DNA of 58,667 nucleotides from Holophagales bacterium (GTDB lineage Bacteria; Acidobacteriota; Thermoanaerobaculia; Multivoradales; Multivoraceae). The stretch is taken from the NCBI GenBank assembly GCA_009836625.1, contig VXVC01000013.1, positions 1 through 58,667 on the forward strand. Direction: 5' to 3'. A program made the position numbers and the translations under genes. Shown piece after piece: positions 6,155-13,511 of the stretch. The notes under the pieces were generated by a model. It did not search any database. It saw only the letters and a program-made list of their open reading frames with translations, and had not been told where the DNA came from. How positions within the stretch are numbered: position 1 is the first letter of the stretch; each line of letters opens with the position of its first letter.

Positions 6155-8770
6155 ATGCAAAGCAGAGAACCACACACTGGGTGCGCCGGCGTCCCCGCCG
6201 GCTGCCGCCGAAGGCGGCCAGGAAACCGTGCCGGCCAAAGGCCGGCGACCACTCTTCTCTTCCTAGCCCTTACAACCATCACCGCCGCAGCCACCGCCAC
6301 CACCGGCCCCCAAACCACCCCCATCAACCTCGACGCCTACTCCCAGATCCTCCACGTCTCCACCACCACCGGCGACGACGCCACAGCCACCGGCACCACC
6401 TCTGCCCCATACGCCACCATCCCCGCCGCCCTCGCCGCGGCCGACGCCAACACCAAGACAGCCATCCTCATAGCCGCCGGCACCTACCCAACCCACAACC
6501 TCACACTCCCCCCCAACACCGACCTCTACGGCGGCTTCGACCCGACCTCCACCGACTGGACCCACGACCGCGACATTCAGGCCCACCCAACCATCCTCGA
6601 CGCCCAGGGCGAAGACCGCGTCCTCACCATCGCCGCCACGTCCGCAGCCACCTCCGACACCGACGCCAACAACCGCATAGACGGCCTCCGCATCCAGGGC
6701 GGTCTCGTCCGCGGCCCCGGCGGCGGCATCCTCATCGACGGCGCCTCACCCGTCCTCTCCAACAACGTCTTCACCGGCAACAGCACCCTCACCCCCGCGA
6801 ACTGGGCCCCCAAGTACCTCCACGAAACCGCCCACGACGGCGGCGCCATCTACTGCCGCAACGGCGGCGCCCCGGTGATCCGCAACAACCTGATCACCGA
6901 AAACGGCACCGAGACCGGCCGCGGCGGCGGAATCGCCTTCGACGGCGAGTGCGACGGCCTGATCGCCGACAACGCCATCATCTACAACGTCGCCGGTCCC
7001 GCCGACAAGATGCGCAGCAGCGACGGCGGCGGCATCTCCATCTTCAACTCGTCGTCGCCCGAGATCAGCGGCAACGTCGTCCTCGGCAACTGGGCGCTCA
7101 GCAACAACGACGGCGGCGGCATCTTCGTCGCCTACTGGTCCTCGGCCAGGGTCCGCGACAACGTCATCGTCGCCAACTTTGGCAAGGACGACGGCGGCGG
7201 CCTGTTCGTCGGCGGCCAGGAGCACCGTTACGACCGGCCGTTCGACCCGATGCCGAGCGCCGAGGACTTCTTCGTCGAAGTGACCGGCAACCGCTTCTTC
7301 GGCAACACGAACGACTCCAACAACTCCAGCGCCCTGCGCATCACGATGGAAAGCCGCGGCCGGGTGGAGGGCAATGTTGCCGCGCTCAACGGCGGCTTCT
7401 ACCTGCAGCGGAGCGAGCTGGAGGTCGTGGACAACACGATCCTCGAAGACACCCTGCTCATCGAGACCAAGGAAGGGCTCGAGCCCACGCGCTTCAGCAA
7501 CAACATCGTCACCGGGTCGCTGGAGAGCGACGGCACCGCCGTCGTCACCGCGTCCCTGATCCGCGACGGCTCCGTGGGCGAAGGCAACGAGGTGGGACTG
7601 GCCGAGTTCCTCGACGACGGCCGGGAACTCCAGGTGGTCGGGGCCTCCTTCTCCGCGGCCAGTCAGCAGACCCGCGTCATCGTGGCGGCGCCGCTTCCCG
7701 CCGCCGATCTCACGAACCGCGTCATCGCCAGCAGCGGCGGCTGGGGGGTCGTCCACTCCGCGTCCGGCCGCAACCTGACCCTCTGGGGCAACCACCGTTC
7801 CGTCACCGAACTGCGCCTGCTCCCGACCTACCGCCAGACCTCCTCGTCACCCGGCTTCGGCAAGGGCTTCGACGCCGCCCGCGCCGATTCCGACTACGAG
7901 CCGCAGCGCGTCAACAAGTCCATCGAACTCCTCGAGCGCGGTCAGCCCATCTACTACGACGCCTCCACCGGCGGCTACGAGGAAGGCGTGCAGATGGTCG
8001 GGACCTGGGGCGACTACATCATCTACAACGTCGAGCACGTGGCGCTCGACTTCGCGGCGCTCCGCGAGTTCATGCGCGGCCTCGTCGACGCCGGCCCCAC
8101 CCCGAGCGGCCACCGGACGCCCACCGTCATCGTCTCCCTGCCCCTGCTGGGCCTCGACGAACCGACCGTCACCGCCGGCGGCTGGATGGTCCAGCAGGCC
8201 CTGGCCCAGGGCGTCCACGGCGTCCACCTCGCCCGCGCCCGCGACCCCGAGGGCGTCAAGCGCTTCGTCCAGGCCGCCCGCTACCCGATCCACAAGCAGG
8301 CCATCGACGTCGTCGGCGAAGGCCTCCGCGGCTGGGGCAGCCACACCTTCGCCGCCTGGGTCTGGGGCCTCAGCGTCCCGGAGTACCTCCAGAAAGCCGA
8401 CGTCTGGCCCCTCAACCCCGAAGGCGAGATCATGCTCGGCGTCAAGCTGGAAGACCAGCAGGCCCTGGACCGGGCCGCCGAGACCCTCTCCGTCCCCGGC
8501 CTGGCCTTCGCCGAGCACGGGCCGCGGGACCTGGGCCTGTCGTATGGCTACCTGGAAGGCCGCGCCGACCCGCCGCTGCCGCCCGAAGTCGTCGCCGCCG
8601 GCGACATGGTGCTGGAGCTAACGAAGGAGCGGGGGATGTTCTTCCTGGACAATGTGCTGCCGGGGAACGTGACTGGGCAGATCGACCGGGGGGTGATGAT
8701 TGGTGCGGGCAGGCGGGAGGATTCGGCGGAAGTGGGGAGGGCGTACAGCGGGCGGACTATGCCTTGGTGA
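6155..8770 (+). CDS. Exported fusion of right-handed beta-helix and HpcH/HpaI-type aldolase
   Basis: The start at 6155 has a strong ribosome site (AAGGAGG) four bases after the upstream stop, giving 871 residues. Residues about 8-32 come from palindromic repeat copy 4 and run directly into a hydrophobic segment (TTLLFLALTTITAAATA). Residues about 60-560 form a parallel beta-helix with many GGG-I and NN-I turns, as in DUF1565-like and pectate-lyase-like proteins. From about 588 to the end the sequence matches the HpcH/HpaI aldolase/citrate lyase family: NVEHV near 625-629, VKLED near 763-767 and GPRDLG near 788-793 fit the acid/metal ligands, while the usual arginine after the third strand is not evident. 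The family cleaves or forms 2-keto-3-deoxy sugar acids. Fusion to a beta-helix and export are unusual. It is the last gene of the operon. Confidence 0.8.
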   Translation: MQSREPHTGCAGVPAGCRRRRPGNRAGQRPATTLLFLALTTITAAATATTGPQTTPINLDAYSQILHVSTTTGDDATATGTTSAPYATIPAALAAADANTKTAILIAAGTYPTHNLTLPPNTDLYGGFDPTSTDWTHDRDIQAHPTILDAQGEDRVLTIAATSAATSDTDANNRIDGLRIQGGLVRGPGGGILIDGASPVLSNNVFTGNSTLTPANWAPKYLHETAHDGGAIYCRNGGAPVIRNNLITENGTETGRGGGIAFDGECDGLIADNAIIYNVAGPADKMRSSDGGGISIFNSSSPEISGNVVLGNWALSNNDGGGIFVAYWSSARVRDNVIVANFGKDDGGGLFVGGQEHRYDRPFDPMPSAEDFFVEVTGNRFFGNTNDSNNSSALRITMESRGRVEGNVAALNGGFYLQRSELEVVDNTILEDTLLIETKEGLEPTRFSNNIVTGSLESDGTAVVTASLIRDGSVGEGNEVGLAEFLDDGRELQVVGASFSAASQQTRVIVAAPLPAADLTNRVIASSGGWGVVHSASGRNLTLWGNHRSVTELRLLPTYRQTSSSPGFGKGFDAARADSDYEPQRVNKSIELLERGQPIYYDASTGGYEEGVQMVGTWGDYIIYNVEHVALDFAALREFMRGLVDAGPTPSGHRTPTVIVSLPLLGLDEPTVTAGGWMVQQALAQGVHGVHLARARDPEGVKRFVQAARYPIHKQAIDVVGEGLRGWGSHTFAAWVWGLSVPEYLQKADVWPLNPEGEIMLGVKLEDQQALDRAAETLSVPGLAFAEHGPRDLGLSYGYLEGRADPPLPPEVVAAGDMVLELTKERGMFFLDNVLPGNVTGQIDRGVMIGAGRREDSAEVGRAYSGRTMPW
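6177..6260 (+). repeat. Palindromic hairpin repeat, copy 4 (inside coding sequence, compensatory changes)
   Basis: The layout is the same as copy 2 but with altered stems that still pair: GCCGGCG-TCCC-CGCCGGC replaces the first stem, GCCGCC-GAA-GGCGGC is kept, and GGCC-AAA-GGCC within CCGGCC/GGCCGG replaces the third. It ends in the pyrimidine tail CCACTCTTCTCTTCC. It is read in the same frame as copy 2 and precedes the hydrophobic core of the beta-helix/aldolase signal peptide. Confidence 0.85.
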
Positions 8771-8833
8771 GACGATCCAAGGCCACGCCCTGGCATGGAG
8801 ATTGAGCCGCGCCTGCTGGCTGCCCAGAGCTCG

Positions 8834-10102
8834 CTAGCCGAGTTTCGGTAAATCTAGCTTCTTTCGCCGCGCCTCGGGAAACACGCTCCGGTAGTCGGCA
8901 CGCAACTCCTTTAGCATCTCTGGTTCAAGTCTCTCGCCTGCCAAATGGCCGATGAGTCGGGCGGCCAGTGTCCGGTTCTTCGTGAGAATCTTCCCATTCA
9001 GGCCTCCGCTCCACAGCACCTGGTCCCAAGTGGCTAAGTTCTCTTCAGTCAGTGCCCATGGCAGTCTGTTGAGGTTCTCACAAGCATCTGCATAAGACAT
9101 GTTCGTGGGCGGCAACGTGAGCCGGACAAAGGCCCGCACCAGACATTCCTGCGCGACGGGCTTGCCCAGGAGGTTCTCCTTCCGCATCTTCTTGCGCCCA
9201 TCATCCCCCGACTCTTCTTTGTCTTGAAGCGCGAGGGAGAAGATCTCGATGCCATCAACCAACCACTCCCAGACAGCGAAGCACTTCTCCGCGAAGAGCT
9301 TCTGCAAGGAAGGCTCGGGGAGTTTCGTCGTTGTGACTTTCCCGACCGGGAAGTGCTTGGCAACAATGTCCTTGTTACAGTTGTACAGGATGGACAGCGT
9401 CGTGAACTCCGGGTCGTTCACATTGAGAGTGTTGCTCGTGTACTTAGCTAGCCTCCCTCCGATCACATCGTTCGCTACGCGGCGCGTGATTACAGCAAAC
9501 ACGTCGTCATCATCAGTGATAATGTTCTGCCCTGTAGTAGTAGGCCGGGCGTAGCGGTTGACGTGCGTGAAAATCTGTCGCGCCTTGTTCCGTTCGTAAG
9601 GAACTAGGATTACGGTGACGTCCTCTTCAGCCAGGTCGGTCGACGGCGTAAGGTCGAGATCTCGGTTCTTCTCGTCCTTGCCTTCTATGGCGAACTGAAT
9701 GGCCTTGAGCCGATGCTGGCCGTCCAACGGCACCAGGAGCTCTCCGCCTGAGAATGTCAGGAAGCCTATGTCTGCGCCGGCGGTGCGATAGAGATTCGGA
9801 AGGTGGGCCTTGACGACGTCAGATAGAGGCTCGAACGCGGTGTCTTCGGCCAGGTTCCAGGCGGCGAGAATGATGGCGCCAAAGAAGCGGTCCTTCTCGC
9901 GCGCCATGTACGGCGCGATCTGTCTGCGCACCCTCGTATAGTTGATGTCACGCTGATAGCGCTCTTCGACACTAAGGTCGTCCCAGTCCTTGATCTCCTT
10001 AGGGATGGTGCTGTTCTTCACGAGGTCCAACGCCTTCATGGACAGAATGAAGTACGTCGTGCTACCAAGGGTTGCTCTCATTGCGGCTACAGTTGTTGCC
10101 AT
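8834..10102 (-). CDS. dndB: DndB-like DGQHR protein
   Basis: The protein has 422 residues with the DGQHR motif at about 125-129, followed by an NRYARPTT-type segment typical of DndB. In Dnd systems DndB limits or regulates phosphorothioate modification and is a DNA-binding NTPase-like protein. It is the last gene of the leftward operon dndA-dndC-DUF262/DUF1524-GIY-YIG-dndB, 18 bases after the GIY-YIG stop. It converges on the beta-helix/aldolase gene, leaving 63 bases between. Base composition is visibly less GC-rich than the flanking metabolic genes, consistent with island DNA. A DpdB-like or other DGQHR/ParB-type protein is the main alternative; length, motif and the adjacent dndC favour DndB. 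Confidence 0.85.
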   Translation of the reverse strand: MATTVAAMRATLGSTTYFILSMKALDLVKNSTIPKEIKDWDDLSVEERYQRDINYTRVRRQIAPYMAREKDRFFGAIILAAWNLAEDTAFEPLSDVVKAHLPNLYRTAGADIGFLTFSGGELLVPLDGQHRLKAIQFAIEGKDEKNRDLDLTPSTDLAEEDVTVILVPYERNKARQIFTHVNRYARPTTTGQNIITDDDDVFAVITRRVANDVIGGRLAKYTSNTLNVNDPEFTTLSILYNCNKDIVAKHFPVGKVTTTKLPEPSLQKLFAEKCFAVWEWLVDGIEIFSLALQDKEESGDDGRKKMRKENLLGKPVAQECLVRAFVRLTLPPTNMSYADACENLNRLPWALTEENLATWDQVLWSGGLNGKILTKNRTLAARLIGHLAGERLEPEMLKELRADYRSVFPEARRKKLDLPKLG

Positions 10103-10120
10103 GGTTCGGGTGATTCCTCT

Positions 10121-10492
10121 CTATGGGATTTCCGAGACGCGCCGACGTGCGCGGGGGCGTCTGTTAGGATTGTGATGTATGTTTGCTTCAGGGCGCCAAA
10201 GGCGGATCAGGCGCCGCTCGAACTTGGGAATACGGTGCAGCGGGAGAGAGAGAAAGCAGATGTCGACGTCCTCGCCGAAGGCGGCGATCCACAAGCGGAG
10301 TGTTTCGTTGTCGCTTCGGTTCCAGTGTTGCTGTAGACGCCCGCGCAGAGGCTGGTCGGCGGCCTTGCCAACGTAGACGCACTTACCGTTGGCCCTAGAC
10401 CAGAACGCATAGAGTCCGACGTCGTTCGGCGGTATTCGCTCGAAGATACGAGCGCTCCAGGGCATCAGCTTGGGGTTTTTCGAGCCGTTCAT
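10121..10492 (-). CDS. Small GIY-YIG domain protein
   Basis: The protein has 123 residues (113 if it starts at the internal Met at 10462). VGLYAFWSRANGKCVYVGKA supplies the two short strands of the GIY-YIG fold, with the usual G-x-Y and YVG; an arginine follows in LRGRLQQH and a glutamate in KFERRL, so the catalytic core looks intact. GIY-YIG domains are nicking or cutting nucleases in repair, homing and restriction. It lies in the middle of the dnd-like operon between the DUF262/DUF1524 gene and dndB, so a role in restriction or in opening the strand for sulfur insertion is plausible. That is an inference; nothing else in its sequence points to a substrate. Confidence 0.75.
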   Translation of the reverse strand: MNGSKNPKLMPWSARIFERIPPNDVGLYAFWSRANGKCVYVGKAADQPLRGRLQQHWNRSDNETLRLWIAAFGEDVDICFLSLPLHRIPKFERRLIRLWRPEANIHHNPNRRPRARRRVSEIP

Positions 10493-10527
10493 CGCCGAGC
10501 GTCGGTTGGCTGCACGTCAGGCCGAAT

Positions 10528-12318
10528 TCACTTGCCGGGGAACGCCCACACTTCGGCCGCTCGTCTCGCCATATCGAGCTGTCGCTTCTCAATGGCCTTG
10601 GGAGTCCATACCCTGAGGCGTCCGACATCGCGTGTCAGGGCCACGCTACTCTGCCGATAGGCCGCTGCCTTGGCTTCAAACGACTCGTTGAAGTTGCCGC
10701 TCCGATTGTCAGTGGGACCGAGGAGTGTGAGGTTGCCGATACGGTTGACCCAGTCGAGACATTCCACGTCGGCAAACCCCGCCCATCCAGGCCAGTACTT
10801 GGGAGCCTGCGGCAGGATGTGCTCCAGAGTGCAGCGGTTCTCGTTGAGGAGAGGGAGGTCAGTCTGAAGTTCACGGTTGAGACCGAGAAGTAGCTGCTTT
10901 GCCTTCGGGCCGCTCTTCATGGTTGCAGCCGCCAAAACCTCTACGAAACGGTCACCGTCCAGGACACGATCGGCGGTGTCGTCGCACTCTCTGAGGAAGG
11001 CTACGAAGTGAGCTTCGTCGAGGTCGCATGTGGCGGTGTCCTTCGCGTACTCGGCGAATTTCTTCTCGAAGAGTGACGGGGCGAAGCGCTGCGTGACAAA
11101 GGCGGTTCTGAGAACGAAGGTCGCCAGGTACTCTAGACATTGGCCAACGACGCGCGCGAGGCTTCTACGCCGTCGGCCATCTGACTCCTGGATGTAACGG
11201 TAGAGAAGAGAAAAGACAATAGGGAAGGTGACCTTGTAGGCGCTCAGCTCGTGGAGTAGGAACTGCAACCCTCGTGGTGAGTTCACGCGCCCCGACGCTC
11301 GGTCGAACTGGCGGGTGAGGTCTGGATCGGGAACTGTCGTGGAGATCTTGCGGTAGAGTTCCAAAGCCGCGGGCATCGCAACGTCCTCAACAAGGCCGAA
11401 GATGTAGGTGGTCAACTCTTCGGGCTGGACATTGGCGTTCCGCTGGCGGGATCGGAGTTCGGCACGGACGTCGCGGTAGAAGTGATCGGCCCTCAAGAAG
11501 CCCATTCGGATCTGCAGTTGGCACCTGAGGTAGTCGGACGCCACCTTCCCGCGCGGGAAGTAGGTGCGGATTCTCTCGAGATGCCCATGCACGGTTTCTT
11601 TGCGCACATCATCGCCCTGGTGCCCGACGTAGGAGTAGAAGTGGTTACGGATGCGATCGAGGTCGTCGAGTGTCTTGCCACGGCAGTTGATGGTCTCGTA
11701 GATCTCGTTTGCGTCGAGGTGGGGCGGAATCCAGAGGCAGGCGATCTCGAGCTTCTGGACGAGATAGTCGAAGTATGTTCTGGCCGAGCGCTGGTCCATC
11801 GCGTCAACGAAACTGAGGATGTCCTGCCAGGCGCTTGTGAGTTTTCCGTTGGAGCCGATTGAGCGGCCACGGATCATCTGGCGGTACATCGCCGCATCGT
11901 TCTGTGGGGGCGCTAGGCGTGGTGTGTAGGAATCAGCCTCTTCAAGGCTGCAGGGGACCGTCGGTTCTAGTTGGAACAGCGCGCGGAGGGCGATTGCCTC
12001 GCGCTGTGGATCTGAGTCGTGTCGGGCGAACCGCCGGCAGAAGGCGGCGCAGATAAGGGAGAACGTGACGATTCTCTGCTGGCCATCGTTTACTTCGAAG
12101 CTCTGTTGCCCCCTCTCTACGAGTATGACGGCACCAAGAAAGTAGCAGTCGCCGCTGACCTTCGACGCCTCGCTCAGGTCCTCAAGTAGGTCTTTGACGT
12201 TACTGCGGTCCCAGTCGTAGTAGCGCTGGTGCCAGGGCACCGCGAAACTTCGGTCTTCGGCGAGAAGTCGAGAAAACCGAATCGCGTCGGCGTGGACGAC
12301 GGTCGTCTGCTGGGTCAC
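10528..12318 (-). CDS. DUF262-DUF1524 (GmrSD/SspE-type) nuclease
   Basis: The protein has 596 residues. The N-terminal DUF262 domain carries DGQQR at 78-82 and the family phrase ETINCRGKTLDDLD near 220. The C-terminal DUF1524 domain has TLEHILPQ (His near 500) and NRIGNLTLL (Asn near 525), an HNH-like nuclease centre. This is the architecture of GmrS-GmrD type IV restriction enzymes and of SspE, the effector that senses single-strand phosphorothioate and nicks foreign DNA. The start ATG overlaps the dndC stop (ATGA), so the two are translationally coupled. In this operon it is the best candidate for the restriction arm and might also compensate for the missing DndD/DndE. Which of those roles it plays cannot be read from sequence. 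Confidence 0.85.
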   Translation of the reverse strand: MTQQTTVVHADAIRFSRLLAEDRSFAVPWHQRYYDWDRSNVKDLLEDLSEASKVSGDCYFLGAVILVERGQQSFEVNDGQQRIVTFSLICAAFCRRFARHDSDPQREAIALRALFQLEPTVPCSLEEADSYTPRLAPPQNDAAMYRQMIRGRSIGSNGKLTSAWQDILSFVDAMDQRSARTYFDYLVQKLEIACLWIPPHLDANEIYETINCRGKTLDDLDRIRNHFYSYVGHQGDDVRKETVHGHLERIRTYFPRGKVASDYLRCQLQIRMGFLRADHFYRDVRAELRSRQRNANVQPEELTTYIFGLVEDVAMPAALELYRKISTTVPDPDLTRQFDRASGRVNSPRGLQFLLHELSAYKVTFPIVFSLLYRYIQESDGRRRRSLARVVGQCLEYLATFVLRTAFVTQRFAPSLFEKKFAEYAKDTATCDLDEAHFVAFLRECDDTADRVLDGDRFVEVLAAATMKSGPKAKQLLLGLNRELQTDLPLLNENRCTLEHILPQAPKYWPGWAGFADVECLDWVNRIGNLTLLGPTDNRSGNFNESFEAKAAAYRQSSVALTRDVGRLRVWTPKAIEKRQLDMARRAAEVWAFPGK

Positions 12319-13511
12319 GGGGTGGCCGAAGCGTCCGCGTTGCCGTCGACTGCTGCCCAGAACGCGACCCTACACTCCCGGCTAACCTGATCGCGGCGCC
12401 AGATGTCGTCAATCAGTTCGCGCTCGGCGACAGAGAGAAACTGTTGGCCGGTCTCTCTCTCGAGGCGGTCCAGTCGCCGGAGAATCCGTCTTCGGACTTC
12501 GAGTGTGAATGGTCCCATAACACGGCTTCCGTCGCGGCGGAGTCGGACGTTACCGTCGCGGCGAACCCGCTGGCGGTTGTTGTTGTCTTCGCGTAGTTCC
12601 ACAAGCCACTCGCGAAACTCGAAGAGACGAGAGAGCACGCCGGCATCCTCATGACCTGACGTGATTAGGCCGCGAAGACTCCTGTCCTTCTTGACGACCG
12701 TACAGGTCCAACATCCGAAGCGTGGGGAGGTGGTTCCGCAGGAGGGAGCGTCTTCCTTGGTTAGTACGAGGGGACACTCGCCACCCCCGGCATTCTTGTA
12801 GAGGGTGATCAAGTCGCGATGGGAGTTGGCCCAAGGGGGACTGCGCTGCATGAGGACGAGCCACACATCCTCGTCGTCGAAATCGGCCAGAGGAGCGAAC
12901 ATCCAGCATCTATCGAGCGAACTGTGGGCGTTCATTTCTGTCGCGGTGACACCGCGTTTCTGCATGGCCCGGCGCCGATTGTCGGATTCACTCCTTCGGG
13001 TTCCCACGAGTAGGACGGCGCCACCTTCGGAACGAACTAGTCTCTCAAGGAGCTGGTTCGTGGGATGGATCTTCATTCGATCTGTACACCAGCGGAAGTT
13101 CCGGGTTGGTGGAATGTACCCCCGGCCGATCACGTTGACCCAAAAGGTCTGGTCGATGTGCGGCTTCGTCAGCTGGGTCGTGATCGGTAGGGCGTTCTCG
13201 GCGGCCACGGCACCGATCTCGCGCAAGGTCTTCTTGAGGTGACCGATGACGAGCGGCGACTCGACCAACGTATCGTTGCCGACGACGTAGATTCGGCGGT
13301 GTCGCTTTTCCTCGGGCAGGGACGCGAGCACCTCCCATGTCAATTGAAGCAACAGAGTCGAGTCCTTGCCGCCCGAGTACGCAACGACCCAAGGGTAGGG
13401 ACGGCCTGACAGGTACTCAGTCCGGATGGCGTCGTGAGCGGCCTTTAGGCGCTCGATGACCCGCGCAGCCGCGTGAGGATCGCTCAGCACCACGAGCCTG
13501 GCTTGCTCCAT
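12315..13511 (-). CDS. dndC: DndC-like phosphorothioation sulfurtransferase (PAPS-reductase family)
   Basis: The protein has 398 residues. SGGKDS at 46-51 is the ATP pyrophosphatase P-loop. RNFRWCTDRMKI (Cys142), GGGECP (Cys246), PSCGTTSPRFGCWTC (Cys258, 267, 270) reproduce the DndC signature and supply cysteines for a 4Fe-4S cluster. DndC activates DNA for replacement of a non-bridging oxygen by sulfur, with sulfur delivered by DndA. It overlaps the dndA end by 28 bases and the DUF262 start by 4, so the three are one transcriptional and translational unit. It is somewhat shorter than typical DndC. SspD belongs to the same superfamily, but the Cys pattern here reads as DndC. Confidence 0.88.
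   Translation of the reverse strand: MEQARLVVLSDPHAAARVIERLKAAHDAIRTEYLSGRPYPWVVAYSGGKDSTLLLQLTWEVLASLPEEKRHRRIYVVGNDTLVESPLVIGHLKKTLREIGAVAAENALPITTQLTKPHIDQTFWVNVIGRGYIPPTRNFRWCTDRMKIHPTNQLLERLVRSEGGAVLLVGTRRSESDNRRRAMQKRGVTATEMNAHSSLDRCWMFAPLADFDDEDVWLVLMQRSPPWANSHRDLITLYKNAGGGECPLVLTKEDAPSCGTTSPRFGCWTCTVVKKDRSLRGLITSGHEDAGVLSRLFEFREWLVELREDNNNRQRVRRDGNVRLRRDGSRVMGPFTLEVRRRILRRLDRLERETGQQFLSVAERELIDDIWRRDQVSRECRVAFWAAVDGNADASATP

Noticed and set aside
6169..6252. ACCAC on both sides of repeat copy 4 as a target-site duplication
   Set aside because: The spacing (79 bases) would break the frame on excision, and the right-hand ACCAC is also present in copy 1, so it belongs to the element.
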